Positions 1 to 8,350 of a DNA stretch of 21,291 nt are shown piece after piece. The number at the start of each line of letters is the position of its first letter. Positions within the stretch are counted from its first letter, which is position 1. The stretch is taken from positions 1 through 21,291 of the forward strand of contig CAMLCW010000042.1 in the NCBI GenBank assembly GCA_946478645.1. Reading direction: 5' to 3'. The notes beneath the pieces were generated by a model. The model was not told the origin of the DNA. It searched no databases and worked only from the letters and a program-made list of their open reading frames with translations. This stretch comes from an uncultured Variovorax sp. GTDB lineage: Bacteria > Pseudomonadota > Gammaproteobacteria > Burkholderiales > Burkholderiaceae. Both the position numbers and the translations under genes were made by a program.

Positions 1-773
1 GCCAGCCCCGCCGACCACGCGCCGGCTGCCACCACCACGCCGTCGACCGGCGTGCGCGTGCCGTTGCCAGAGCGCACGGCCGTGACCGCGCGGCCCCGGC
101 GCTCGAAGCCGCTGACCGCCTCGCGCACGAAGCCCGCGCCCTGCGCGGTGCAGTGCGCATGCAGTGCCTTGACCAGCGCCGACGGATCGAGCGTGGAGCC
201 GTTCTCCGGGGCGCGGATGCCGAACCGGAAGCGGCCTTTCAGGTCGGGCTCCAGCGCCTCCAGTTCGTCCTGGCCCACGTCGACCATCTGCACGCCGAGC
301 GAGCGCCGCAGGTCCATGCCCCAGGCCCATTGCGCTGCCTTCTCGCGCGACGAATACACGTACAGGCAACCGGTGCGGCGCACCAGGTCTTGTGCGCCGG
401 CTTGCGCCAGCAGCGGCTCGTAGCAAGCGAAGATCGGCTCGAGCAGGCTGCGCAGCGCCGTCGCGATGCGCGTGACCTCTTCGCGCGACGAATGCCGCAG
501 CATGCGCACCAGCCAGGGCACCACCGCGGGCGCATAACGCCAGCGCACCGTGAGCGGACCGAGCGGATCGAGCAGCCAGTTGGGCACCCGCTTCCACATG
601 CCGGGCATGCCCACGGGAAGGCAGGCGCTGGGCGACAGCGAGCCGGCGTTGCCGAACGAGCAGGCCTCGCCGGGCGCCTGCGGATCGAAGAAAGTGACCT
701 GGTGACCGTCGCGCTGCAGCCAGGCGGCGGTGCAGGTGCCAACGATGCCGGTTCCGATGACGGCGACATGCAT
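1..773 (-). CDS. DadA-type FAD-dependent amino-acid oxidoreductase, 3' end cut off by window edge
   Basis: The visible 257 residues match the N-terminal two thirds of the DAO/DadA family, flavoenzymes that oxidatively deaminate D-amino acids or similar amines and pass electrons to the respiratory chain. The protein opens MHVAVIGTGIVG, a Rossmann GxGxxG dinucleotide-binding motif (G7, G9, G12), with the ribose-binding acidic residue D30 at the end of the second strand and the family-typical 'SFGNAGSLSP' segment soon after. Near the window edge the motif VVVAAGAWS, the second FAD contact region of this family, is visible. The start at 773 puts the Rossmann strand at the extreme N-terminus as usual; an AGAGGAG-like stretch lies upstream, though about 16 nt away. 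It is divergent from a LysR regulator, its probable controller. The exact substrate (D-amino acid, glycine or other amine) cannot be read from the fragment. Confidence 0.88.
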   Translation of the reverse strand, partial: MHVAVIGTGIVGTCTAAWLQRDGHQVTFFDPQAPGEACSFGNAGSLSPSACLPVGMPGMWKRVPNWLLDPLGPLTVRWRYAPAVVPWLVRMLRHSSREEVTRIATALRSLLEPIFACYEPLLAQAGAQDLVRRTGCLYVYSSREKAAQWAWGMDLRRSLGVQMVDVGQDELEALEPDLKGRFRFGIRAPENGSTLDPSALVKALHAHCTAQGAGFVREAVSGFERRGRAVTAVRSGNGTRTPVDGVVVAAGAWSAGL

Positions 774-820
774 GCGGCCGATTCTGTGGCTCCTCTCAGA
801 ATCACGCCAACGAATTCATT

Positions 821-845
821 TGATCGTTGCATCAGATTTATTGAT
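821..845. promoter_or_regulatory. Candidate LysR-type operator in the divergent intergenic region
   Basis: Two overlapping dyads lie between the divergent genes. At 831-845, ATCAGATTTATTGAT is an ATC-N9-GAT dyad that contains T-N11-A (832-844), the usual LysR recognition pattern. At 821-834, TGAT and ATCA flank six bases. The sites start about 34 bp upstream of the LysR start codon and about 50 bp from the oxidoreductase start, fitting autoregulation with divergent activation. The dyads are seen directly; binding is inferred. Confidence 0.45.
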
Positions 846-878
846 GGCCGCTGCTGGGCAGCGCCACAATGGTGCGCC

Positions 879-1772
879 ATGAATCTCTCCCTCCGCCAGA
901 TGCGCGCGTTCTCCGTGGTGGCGCGCACCGCCAGCTTCACCCTGGCCGCACGCCAGCTGAACCTGACGCAGTCCGCCGTCAGCATGCTGGTGCAGCAACT
1001 GGAGGACGAGCTCCACCTCAAGGTGTTCGACCGCAGCCGCCACGCCGTGACGCTCACCGAATCCGGCCGCCAGCTGCTGCCGCTGGCGCGCCGCATGCTC
1101 GACGACCTGCGCCAGATCGAGGAAGGCGCAAGCGACCTGCGCACGCTCAGAAGCGGCGTGCTGCGCGTGATCGCACCGCAGCTCATGGCCTGCACCTGGG
1201 TGGCCGGCGTGCTGGCGCGCTTCGAACAGGCGCACCCCTCCGTCGGCCTGCGCATCCTCGACGGCTCGGCCGACGACGTCGTCGCGGCCGTGCGGCGCGG
1301 CGACGCCGAACTGGGCATCGGCCCCGAGCGCACGACCGGCGACGACGTGACCCGCACCTTCCTCATGCACGTGCCCATGCGGCTGGTCTGCGCCGCCTCG
1401 CATCCGCTGGCGCAGCGCCAGGCCGTGTCATGGCGCGATCTGCGCGACGAACGCTGGGTGATCTATTCCGGCGATTTCACCCGCTACGTGGAACAACGCC
1501 TGCACGAGCACGACGCGTCGCTGTCGATGCAGACGGCCACCGAAGTGCGCTACCTGACCACTGCGCTGGCGCTGGTCGGCACCGGCCTGGGCGTGGCGCT
1601 GGTGCCGGACTACGCGCGGACCTTCGCCGAGAACTTCGGCGTGCGGTTCCTGCCGCTGCGGGCGCCAGCGTTGAATCGGGAGTTCTTCGTGTACCAGCGA
1701 AGAAGCCTGGCCTTGTCGCCTGCGGCCGAGGCGTTTGGGCGGATGTTGAAGGGGCTGGCGCGGGGGAAGTGA
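879..1772 (+). CDS. LysR-family transcriptional regulator
   Basis: This is a full-length LTTR of 297 residues, the usual family size. Residues about 4-63 form the winged helix-turn-helix (LRQMRAFSVVARTASFT, then LNLTQSAVSMLVQQLE as recognition helix, then VFDRSRHAVTLTESG). Residues about 92-296 form the periplasmic-binding-like effector domain, with the typical GDAELGIG and ALVGTGLGVALVPD segments. The open frame extends far upstream, but the ATG at 879 gives the canonical N-terminus; the extension overlaps the divergent gene and is spurious. Being divergently paired with a DadA-like oxidoreductase over 105 bp suggests it senses an amino acid or derived metabolite and controls that gene. The effector is unknown. 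Confidence 0.93.
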   Translation: MNLSLRQMRAFSVVARTASFTLAARQLNLTQSAVSMLVQQLEDELHLKVFDRSRHAVTLTESGRQLLPLARRMLDDLRQIEEGASDLRTLRSGVLRVIAPQLMACTWVAGVLARFEQAHPSVGLRILDGSADDVVAAVRRGDAELGIGPERTTGDDVTRTFLMHVPMRLVCAASHPLAQRQAVSWRDLRDERWVIYSGDFTRYVEQRLHEHDASLSMQTATEVRYLTTALALVGTGLGVALVPDYARTFAENFGVRFLPLRAPALNREFFVYQRRSLALSPAAEAFGRMLKGLARGK

Positions 1773-1908
1773 GGAGCGCGATCGAGAGCACGCGCAGTGG
1801 TTGCGCGATCCGCTGGATTTCTTGCCCGATCCCCTCGCCATATCCGCGGTTTTGTGGAAGGTGGGCCGTCTCGCGGGTAGAGTCCGCCGCGGAGGTTCCC
1901 CGCCGCCC

Positions 1909-2871
1909 ATGGCCACCGCACATCCTCACGACACGACCGCCGCCCAGCACCTGCGGTCGCCGCAGGCCGCGATGACGCGGATCATCGCCGCCCACGCGCC
2001 GCGCACGGGCGATTTCGAGACGCCGATCCCGGGCCTCTGCTTCTTCCGGCGCGACGCCCCGGCGGCGCCCGTCGTCTGCATGATCGAACCCAGCATCGTG
2101 CTCGTCGCCCAAGGGGCGAAGCAGTTGTGGGTGGGCGGCGCAGCCTATGCGTACGACCCGTCGCGCTTCCTCGTCACCTCGCTCGACGTGCCCGCCAACT
2201 CCGAAGTCCTGGCGGCGAGCCCCGAGGCGCCCTGCCTCGGGCTGGTGCTGAAGTTCGACGTCCGCATGCTGGCCGAACTGATCGCGCAGGGCAGCCTGCC
2301 GCCGCAGCGCGAGCGCCCGGCCGGGCTGGGCGTGGAGATCGGCACCGCGACGCCGGCGCTGTGGGCGCCGTTCGAGCGGCTGGCTGCGCTGCTCGAGGAG
2401 CCCGAAGCCATCCCGGTCCTCGCCCCCTTGATCCAGCGCGAGATCCACTACCGCCTGCTGATGAGCGACCAGGCGGGCCGGCTGCGGCAGATCGCCTCGG
2501 TGGACGGGCACGGCCGTCGCATCGCGCGGGCGATCGACTGGCTCAAGCTGAACTACGCTTCCTCGCTGCGCGTGGAAGAGCTGGCGGCCCGCGTGCAGAT
2601 GAGCGCGCCCACCTTCCACCACCACTTCCGCCAGCTCACCGCGATGAGCCCGCTGCAGTACCAGAAATGGCTGCGGCTGAACGAGGCGAAGCGGCTGATG
2701 CTGAGCGAGCATGCCGATGCGGCGAGCGCCGCGTTCCGGGTCGGCTACGAAAGCCCGTCCCAGTTCAGCCGCGAGTACAGCCGCCTGTTCGGCGCCCCGC
2801 CCAAACGCGACATCGGCCTGCTGCGCGACAACGCCAGGGGCAGCGCCCCCGCCGCACGCGGGCGCATTTAA
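1909..2871 (+). CDS. AraC-family regulator with AraC_N (YqhC-like) sensor domain
   Basis: A 320-residue protein. Residues about 36-190 match the AraC_N domain (PF06719) found in YqhC-type regulators: a PIPGLCFFRRD opening, then a cupin-like 'EPSIVLVAQGAKQLWVG' and 'FLVTSLDVPANSEVL'. Residues about 202-305 hold the double helix-turn-helix, ending with the AraC signature (AAFRVGYESPSQFSREYSRLFG). The start was set at 1909 because a GGAGG lies 13 nt upstream and the family is about 300 residues; the longer upstream frame adds 36 low-complexity residues. In E. coli the related YqhC activates the aldehyde reductase gene yqhD in response to aldehydes. Here the next gene on the same strand, 242 bp away, begins an aldehyde oxidoreductase operon, so control of paoABC by aldehydes is a reasonable inference, not shown. 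Confidence 0.9.
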   Translation: MATAHPHDTTAAQHLRSPQAAMTRIIAAHAPRTGDFETPIPGLCFFRRDAPAAPVVCMIEPSIVLVAQGAKQLWVGGAAYAYDPSRFLVTSLDVPANSEVLAASPEAPCLGLVLKFDVRMLAELIAQGSLPPQRERPAGLGVEIGTATPALWAPFERLAALLEEPEAIPVLAPLIQREIHYRLLMSDQAGRLRQIASVDGHGRRIARAIDWLKLNYASSLRVEELAARVQMSAPTFHHHFRQLTAMSPLQYQKWLRLNEAKRLMLSEHADAASAAFRVGYESPSQFSREYSRLFGAPPKRDIGLLRDNARGSAPAARGRI

Positions 2872-2886
2872 GTCTTTAGCGCACAG

Positions 2887-2959
2887 CGCCTCGCGAGCGT
2901 CACAGGATCAGGCAAGAAATGGCGCGGAATGCGCTATCGGCGGGCGCCCCGCCTCGCGA
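2887..2959. repeat. Pair of 10-bp direct repeats upstream of paoA
   Basis: CGCCTCGCGA occurs at 2887-2896 and again at 2950-2959 in the gap between the AraC_N regulator and paoA. The start-to-start distance is 63 bp, six helical turns, so both copies face the same side of the helix. AraC-type proteins often bind direct repeats, but GC-rich 10-mers recur by chance at appreciable frequency. No convincing -35/-10 pair was found here. Confidence 0.3.
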
Positions 2960-3113
2960 AGAATGGCCAGTCCGGAACACCCGCCGGGAGCGCTTCGCTG
3001 ACTCGGAAAGTAGGCAATGAACTGCGCGCCGGCGCGGCCGCAGCCATTCTGCTGTCGCAGCCGTCCACCACGATGCATGCAGGCACGAACTTCGATCAAC
3101 AACAGGAGTTGAC

Positions 3114-3764
3114 ATGAACAGTACCACGACCCAGATGATCTCGCGGCGCGACGCCCTCATCGTCGGCGCCGCGACCGCCGCCACCGCCGCGGCGGTCTCG
3201 TCCTCGGCGCCGGCCGCTGCCGCACCCGCGGTCTCTTCCTCGGCCGCCGTGCCCCGCGCGAAGCTCACGTTGAACGTCAACGGACAGGCGCATGCGCTGG
3301 AGCTCGACACCCGCACCACCTTGCTCGACGCGCTGCGCGAGCACCTGCACCTGACTGGCACCAAGAAGGGCTGCGACCACGGCCAGTGCGGCGCCTGCAC
3401 CGTGATCGCCGACGGAAGGCGGATCAATTCGTGCCTGACGCTCGCGGTCATGCACGACGGCGGCCAGGTGACGACCATCGAAGGGCTCGGCACGCCGCAG
3501 AACATGCATCCGCTGCAGGCGGCGTTCGTCAAGCACGACGGCTACCAATGCGGTTACTGCACGCCGGGCCAGATCTGCTCGGCGGTGGCGGTCATCGACG
3601 AGGTCAAACGCGGCGTGCCGAGCCATGTGAGCGCCGACCTCACGGCGCGGCCCATTCTCTCGGCCGAAGAGCTGCGCGAGCGCATGAGCGGCAACATCTG
3701 CCGCTGCGGCGCCTACTCCAACATCGTGGACGCCATCACCGAGGTGGCCGGGAGCCCGACATGA
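3114..3764 (+). CDS. paoA: Periplasmic aldehyde oxidoreductase, 2Fe-2S subunit (YagT/PaoA)
   Basis: This 216-residue subunit carries the electron-transfer iron-sulfur clusters of the heterotrimeric molybdo-flavoenzyme that oxidises aromatic and other aldehydes to acids in the periplasm. The N-terminus has a twin-arginine signal (S10-R11-R12-D-A-L-I-V-G) followed by an Ala/Ser-rich hydrophobic stretch to about residue 46. The plant-type ferredoxin cluster uses C87, C92, C95 and C107. The second, helical 2Fe-2S domain uses C146/C149 (CGYC) and C196/C198 (CRC). An AGGAG at 3104-3108 lies 5 nt before the ATG. Its stop overlaps the next start (ATGA), so subunits are made in step. In the E. coli complex only this subunit has a Tat signal and it carries the other two across folded, which fits the absence of signals on the partners here. 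Confidence 0.96.
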   Translation: MNSTTTQMISRRDALIVGAATAATAAAVSSSAPAAAAPAVSSSAAVPRAKLTLNVNGQAHALELDTRTTLLDALREHLHLTGTKKGCDHGQCGACTVIADGRRINSCLTLAVMHDGGQVTTIEGLGTPQNMHPLQAAFVKHDGYQCGYCTPGQICSAVAVIDEVKRGVPSHVSADLTARPILSAEELRERMSGNICRCGAYSNIVDAITEVAGSPT

Positions 3765-4711
3765 AGCCGTTCAGCTACGAACGCGTGCAAACGCCGGCGC
3801 AGGCTGCGGCGGCCGTGGCGGCCCGCCCGGGCGCCAAATTCATTGCGGGTGGCACCAACCTGCTCGACCTGATGAAGCTCCAGATCGAGGCGCCGGCGCA
3901 CCTGGTGGACGTGAACGGCCTCGCGCTCGACAAGATCGAAGCCACCGCCGACGGCGGCCTGCGCATCGGTGCGCTCGTGCGCAACACCGACCTCGCCGCC
4001 GACGAGCGCGTGCGGCGCGACCACGGCGTGCTGTCGCGTGCGCTGCTGGCCGGCGCGTCGGGGCAGTTGCGCAACAAGGCCACTACCGCCGGCAACCTGC
4101 TGCAGCGCACGCGCTGCCCCTATTTCTACGACACCGACCAGCCCTGCAACAAGCGCCGTCCGGGCAGCGGCTGCAGTGCCATCGGCGGCGTGACGCGGCA
4201 GCTTGCGGTGGTGGGCGGCAGCAGTGCCTGCATCGCGACGAATCCGAGTGACATGGCCGTCGCCATGCGGGTGCTGGACGCGACCGTTGAGACCGTGCGT
4301 CCCGACGGGCGCACGCGCGTGATCCCGATCGCCGACTTCCACCGCCTGCCCGGCGACACGCCGCACATCGAGACCGCGCTGGAGCGCGACGAACTGATCA
4401 CCGCGGTCACGCTGCCAAAACCGGCCGGCGGCACGCACATCTATCGCAAGGTCCGCGACCGGGCCTCGTATGCGTTTGCCCTGGTGTCGGTGGCGGCGAT
4501 CGTGCAGCGCGACGGATCGGGGCGGGTGGCGCTCGGCGGCGTCGCGCACAAACCCTGGCGCGTGGAGGCCGCGGAGGCCGCCATGCCCGAGGGCGCGCGG
4601 GCCGTGGCGGTGCGCCTCCTCGCCGATGCGAAGCCCACCCACGACAACGCCTTCAAACTGCCGCTGGCCGAACGCGCGCTGGCTGCGGCCATCGCCCAGG
4701 CGAGGAGCTGA
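3761..4711 (+). CDS. paoB: Periplasmic aldehyde oxidoreductase, FAD subunit with 4Fe-4S insertion (YagS/PaoB)
   Basis: A 316-residue FAD subunit of the xanthine dehydrogenase family. FAD_binding_5 occupies about residues 1-220, with the pyrophosphate-binding [12 protein letters not shown] near residues 27-38 and the TTAGNLLQ motif near 108-115. The CO_dehydrogenase flavoprotein C-terminal domain follows ([15 protein letters not shown] onward). Cysteines C119, C129, C138 and C157 sit in an insertion after the FAD motif. E. coli PaoB is known to carry a 4Fe-4S cluster in such an insertion, which separates Pao enzymes from ordinary xanthine dehydrogenases; I infer the same cluster here. The start overlaps the paoA stop by 4 nt. 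There is no signal peptide, consistent with export as a folded complex with PaoA. Confidence 0.95.
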   Translation: MKPFSYERVQTPAQAAAAVAARPGAKFIAGGTNLLDLMKLQIEAPAHLVDVNGLALDKIEATADGGLRIGALVRNTDLAADERVRRDHGVLSRALLAGASGQLRNKATTAGNLLQRTRCPYFYDTDQPCNKRRPGSGCSAIGGVTRQLAVVGGSSACIATNPSDMAVAMRVLDATVETVRPDGRTRVIPIADFHRLPGDTPHIETALERDELITAVTLPKPAGGTHIYRKVRDRASYAFALVSVAAIVQRDGSGRVALGGVAHKPWRVEAAEAAMPEGARAVAVRLLADAKPTHDNAFKLPLAERALAAAIAQARS

Positions 4712-4716
4712 TCACC

Positions 4717-6927
4717 ATGAAATTCGACACCCCCGCCACCACCAACCCGATCGACCAACTGAAGGTCATCGGCAAGCCGACCGACCGCATAGATGGCCCG
4801 CGCAAGACCACCGGCACCGCGCGTTACGCCTACGAGCGCCATGCCGAGGTTCCGGGCGCAGCCTACGGCTGCGTCATCGGCGCAGGCATCGCCAAGGGCC
4901 GCATCGCCTCGATGGACCTGCGCGCCGCGCGAGCCGCACCGGGCGTACTGGCCATCGTCACCGCGCGCAATGCGGGCAAGCTCGGCAAGGGCAATTTCAA
5001 TACCGCCAAGCTGCTGGGCGGCCCCGAGATCGACCACTACCACCAGGCCGTGGCGGTGGTGGTGGCCCAGACCTTCGAGCAGGCGCGCGCCGCGGCCCAG
5101 CTGGTGCGCATCGACTACACCAAGGCGCCCGGCCGCTTCGACCTGGCCGCGGAAATGGGTTCGGCGCAGATGCCCGAGCCCAACCCGTTCTCGGGCCAGC
5201 CGGAGACCCGGACAGGGGATTTCGCAGGCGCCTTCGCCGCAGCGCCGGTGCAACTCGATGCCACCTACACCACGCCCGACGAGTCGCACGCGATGATGGA
5301 GCCGCATGCCTCGATCGCGGAATGGAAGGGCGACAAGCTCACCGTCTGGACCTCAAACCAGATGATCGCCTGGGGCGTCGGCGACGTCGCCAAGACGCTC
5401 GGCATCCCGAAGGAAAACGTGCGGCTGGTGTCGCCCTTCGTCGGCGGCGGCTTCGGCGGCAAGCTGTTCGTGCGCGCCGATGCCGTGCTGGCGGCGCTGG
5501 GCGCGCGGGCGGCGGGGCGGCCCGTGAAGGTGGCGCTGCAGCGGCCGCTGATGGCCAACAACACCACGCACCGGCCCGCCACCATCCAGCGCATCCGCAT
5601 CGGTGCCTCGCGCGACGGCAGGATCACCGCCATCGCCCATGAGGGCTGGTCGGGCGACCTGCCCGGCGGGCAGGCGGAGACCGCGGTCAACCAGACCCGG
5701 CTGCTCTACGCCGGCGCCAACCGCCTGACGACCACGCGCCTGGCCGTGCTCGATCTGCCCGAAGGCAACGCCATGCGCGCGCCTGGCGAGGCGCCGGGCA
5801 TGATGGCGCTCGAGATCGCGATGGACGAGATGGCCGAGAAGGTCGGGCTCGACCCCGTCGAATTCCGCATCCGCAACGACACCCAGGTCGATCCCGAAAA
5901 GCCCGGGCGCCCCTTTTCCCAGCGTCGGCTCAATGAATGCCTGCGGATTGGCGCCGAGCGGTTCGGCTGGAACCAGCGCAGCGCGGCACCGGCCCAGCAA
6001 CGCGACGGCCGCTGGCTCGTCGGCATGGGCGTGGCCGCGGCGTTTCGCAACAACCTCCTGACGAAATCGGCCGCGCGCGTGCGCCTGGACGACCACGGCA
6101 TCGTCACGGTCGAAACCGACATGACCGACATCGGCACCGGCTCGTACACCATCATTGCGCAGACCGCGGCCGAAACCATGGGTTTGCCGCTCGAGCGCGT
6201 GCAGGTGCGGCTCGGCGACTCGGCCTATCCCGAATCGGCCGGGTCGGGTGGGCAGTGGGGCGCCAACAATTCGACCTCGGGCGTGTATGCCGCCTGCATG
6301 AAGCTGCGCGAGGCCGTCGCGGCCAGGCTCGGCTTCGACGCGGCGCAAGCCGAGTTTTCCGATGGCATGGTGCGCGCCGGCGGGCGGGAAGTGCCGCTCG
6401 CCCAGGCAGCCGGCGCCGAGGGCCTCGCGGCCGAAGACGGCATCGAGTATGGCGACCTCGACAAGAAGTACCAGCAGTCGACCTTCGGTGCGCACTTCGT
6501 CGAAGTCGGCGTCGACGCGATGACCGGCGAGATCCGCGTGCGGCGCATGCTGGCCGTCTGCGCCGCAGGGCGAATCCTGAATCCGAAGTCGGCACGCAGC
6601 CAGGTGATCGGCGCCATGACGATGGGCGTCGGCGGCGCCTTGATGGAAGAGCTGGCGCTCGACAAGCGGCACGGCTTCTTCGTGAACCACGACCTCGCCG
6701 GCTATGAGGTGCCGGTGCACGCCGACATTCCGCACCAGGAAGTGATCTTTCTCGACGAAACCGATCCGATCTCGTCGCCCATGAAGGCCAAGGGCGTGGG
6801 CGAACTCGGCATGTGCGGCGTCGCGGGCGCCGTGGCCAATGCGGTTTACAACGCCACCGGCGTGCGCGTGCGCAACTATCCGATCACGCTCGACAAACTG
6901 TTAGATCGCCTGCCGCCGGTGGTGTGA
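4717..6927 (+). CDS. paoC: Periplasmic aldehyde oxidoreductase, molybdenum-cofactor subunit (YagR/PaoC)
   Basis: The 736-residue catalytic subunit binds the molybdenum cofactor and hydroxylates the aldehyde substrate. The N-terminal domain begins IDGPRKTTGTARYAYE (Ald_Xan_dh_C a/b hammerhead). The Moco-binding glycine loop GGGFGGK is at residues 243-249, and GVGELG near the C-terminus supplies the expected catalytic glutamate, E696 (codon 6802-6804). Length and motifs match E. coli PaoC (about 730 residues). GAGGAG at 4702-4707 is the ribosome binding site, and only 5 bp separate it from paoB. No export signal is present. Maturation in E. coli needs PaoD, an XdhC-like protein that inserts the cytosine-dinucleotide cofactor. 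No such gene follows here, so a paoD/xdhC homologue must lie elsewhere if the enzyme is active. Confidence 0.96.
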   Translation: MKFDTPATTNPIDQLKVIGKPTDRIDGPRKTTGTARYAYERHAEVPGAAYGCVIGAGIAKGRIASMDLRAARAAPGVLAIVTARNAGKLGKGNFNTAKLLGGPEIDHYHQAVAVVVAQTFEQARAAAQLVRIDYTKAPGRFDLAAEMGSAQMPEPNPFSGQPETRTGDFAGAFAAAPVQLDATYTTPDESHAMMEPHASIAEWKGDKLTVWTSNQMIAWGVGDVAKTLGIPKENVRLVSPFVGGGFGGKLFVRADAVLAALGARAAGRPVKVALQRPLMANNTTHRPATIQRIRIGASRDGRITAIAHEGWSGDLPGGQAETAVNQTRLLYAGANRLTTTRLAVLDLPEGNAMRAPGEAPGMMALEIAMDEMAEKVGLDPVEFRIRNDTQVDPEKPGRPFSQRRLNECLRIGAERFGWNQRSAAPAQQRDGRWLVGMGVAAAFRNNLLTKSAARVRLDDHGIVTVETDMTDIGTGSYTIIAQTAAETMGLPLERVQVRLGDSAYPESAGSGGQWGANNSTSGVYAACMKLREAVAARLGFDAAQAEFSDGMVRAGGREVPLAQAAGAEGLAAEDGIEYGDLDKKYQQSTFGAHFVEVGVDAMTGEIRVRRMLAVCAAGRILNPKSARSQVIGAMTMGVGGALMEELALDKRHGFFVNHDLAGYEVPVHADIPHQEVIFLDETDPISSPMKAKGVGELGMCGVAGAVANAVYNATGVRVRNYPITLDKLLDRLPPVV

Positions 6928-7286
6928 GCAGAGGCTTGGCGGGTGGCAGCCAGATTTGTTGACAAATATTATTCTTTATTCAGGAAATTGAATATTTTCG
7001 ATTTTGCTGCGGACTGTAGAAAACTCTTTAGCAGGTGATGTGAAATCATTGACAGGCGTGCAGGTTTTTCATACGAGGCGTGCGCGAATCTTTATTCGTC
7101 AATTCAATTTCCCGAAATAGAGTTGCTGCGTTGCCCGCCTTTGGTGCAGTCCGTCAGTCCTGATTGCGCGCTGCATTGCCTAACGTCGGCCTGACGCCGG
7201 GTTGCCATTGGTGAATGTGTTCGGCGCGTGCCGGACAGGTATGGCGAGGGGGGGCTCCGACCCATCCAGCCGGGCCCGTCCGTTCC
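6928..7286. other. AT-rich intergenic gap with short dyads, upstream of the AraC pair
   Basis: These 359 bp hold no credible gene. From about 6953 to 7125 base composition drops sharply to AT-rich, unlike the rest of the window. It contains the perfect dyad TTTGTTGACAAA (6955-6966) and a hairpin CGAAT-CTTT-ATTCG (7085-7098). A TTGACA at 7049-7054 is followed after 17 bp by TACGAG, a weak sigma-70-like pair. The gap probably carries the promoter and operators of the downstream regulator pair; a xenogeneic-silencer target or a relic of inserted DNA are alternatives. Confidence 0.5.
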
Positions 7287-8345
7287 ATGCCTCAACGCCC
7301 CACACGAATACAACGCTTCAGTACGCAAGACCTTCCCGCCGAAAGCAGACTGGCCCACTGGTCGCTGCAGTTCGGCACGACGCTCGGATATGCGAGGCTC
7401 GAAAGTCCCGACGGCCCCAATTTCCACCAAACCCTCACACGGGTCGACGTCGGCCACACGCGCTTTCTTCGCTTGCGGGGCAGCGAAACGAGCTCCCATG
7501 CGGAGGCCGGCCACTTGCCCGAATCCGAGCTTCGGCCATTCCACCTGCTGATCCGCCTGGGCTACGGTGAGACGACGCTCATCCAGGAAAGGGAAGTCAC
7601 CATCGAGCCGGGCGACATGGTCCTTCTCGATGCCCGGCGCGAGTTTCGGCTGGTGTCGCAACCGACCACCGACTTTCTCGCGATCGGCTTTCCCGAGTCG
7701 CTGGTGGCGCGCTGGCTGCCCTGCGCCAAGGACGCCGTCGCGCGCCGCCTCGAAGGCCGGGCCGGATGGGCCGACACGCTGTCCGCCTACCTCCGGGCGC
7801 TGGACGCCAGCCTTCTCGAGAGCATCGAGAGCGCGTTCGAGGCAGAGCTCGTCGGCGAGCACATGCTGTCGATGCTGTGCTTCGCCCTGGCGCAGCGTGG
7901 CTTTCCGATGACGGACGACGACCGCGTTCCCGCGCGCGACCGCGTGCTGCACGCACGCATGTGCAGTTGGATCCGGGACAACTACGGCAACCCGGAAGTC
8001 AATGCGACGGTGCTTGCGCGGCAGTTCAACGTCTCGGTGCGCTATGTGCACAAGGTGTTTGCCGGGGCCGGAGGGGGCGTGACGTTCCGCGAGACGCTCA
8101 AGCATGAACGCCTCGAAGCCGCAGTCCGGATGCTGCGAACTGCCGCGGTGTCGCGCACGTTGGTCGCGCAGATCGCCGAGCGCTGCGGCTTTTCCGACCC
8201 GGCCTACTTTGGCCTGGTTTTTCGCAAGGAGTTCGGCTGCTCTCCAGGGATCTTTGCACGGCGCATGGGCCAAACGCCTGGTGCGCCGGCTGCCATGAAA
8301 CCAAGGGAATACCCTGATAACGACAAGCAGGCATTAAACGAATAA
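7287..8345 (+). CDS. AraC-family transcriptional regulator, first of a tandem paralogous pair
   Basis: A 352-residue regulator. Residues about 10-190 resemble the AraC_binding_2/FeaR-like cupin sensor (FSTQDLPAESRLAHW, then a jelly-roll with PFHLLIRL and VTIEPGDMVLLD). Residues about 220-335 form the double HTH, ending in the AraC signature IAERCGFSDPAYFGLVFRKEFGCSPG. Over 113 aligned C-terminal residues about 74 are identical to the next gene by hand count, showing recent duplication. The ATG at 7287 places the conserved FSTQDLP segment near the N-terminus; another ATG at 7215 would add 24 low-complexity residues. Neither has a clear Shine-Dalgarno. It probably controls neighbouring genes; whether its target is the downstream adhesin is not shown by the sequence. 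Confidence 0.88.
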   Translation: MPQRPTRIQRFSTQDLPAESRLAHWSLQFGTTLGYARLESPDGPNFHQTLTRVDVGHTRFLRLRGSETSSHAEAGHLPESELRPFHLLIRLGYGETTLIQEREVTIEPGDMVLLDARREFRLVSQPTTDFLAIGFPESLVARWLPCAKDAVARRLEGRAGWADTLSAYLRALDASLLESIESAFEAELVGEHMLSMLCFALAQRGFPMTDDDRVPARDRVLHARMCSWIRDNYGNPEVNATVLARQFNVSVRYVHKVFAGAGGGVTFRETLKHERLEAAVRMLRTAAVSRTLVAQIAERCGFSDPAYFGLVFRKEFGCSPGIFARRMGQTPGAPAAMKPREYPDNDKQALNE

Positions 8346-8350
8346 CCTTC

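Noticed and set aside
153..878. Upstream extension of the LysR open frame as a longer protein
   Set aside because: The extension overlaps the divergent oxidoreductase antisense and has no domain; the ATG at 879 gives a standard LysR N-terminus.
6959..6990. TTGACA at 6959-6964 as a -35 element
   Set aside because: No acceptable -10 hexamer lies 15-19 bp downstream; the match is better explained as part of the dyad TTTGTTGACAAA.
7104..8273. A 389-residue minus-strand open frame opposite the first AraC gene
   Set aside because: It has shadow composition, no domain, and the plus strand encodes a clear AraC protein.
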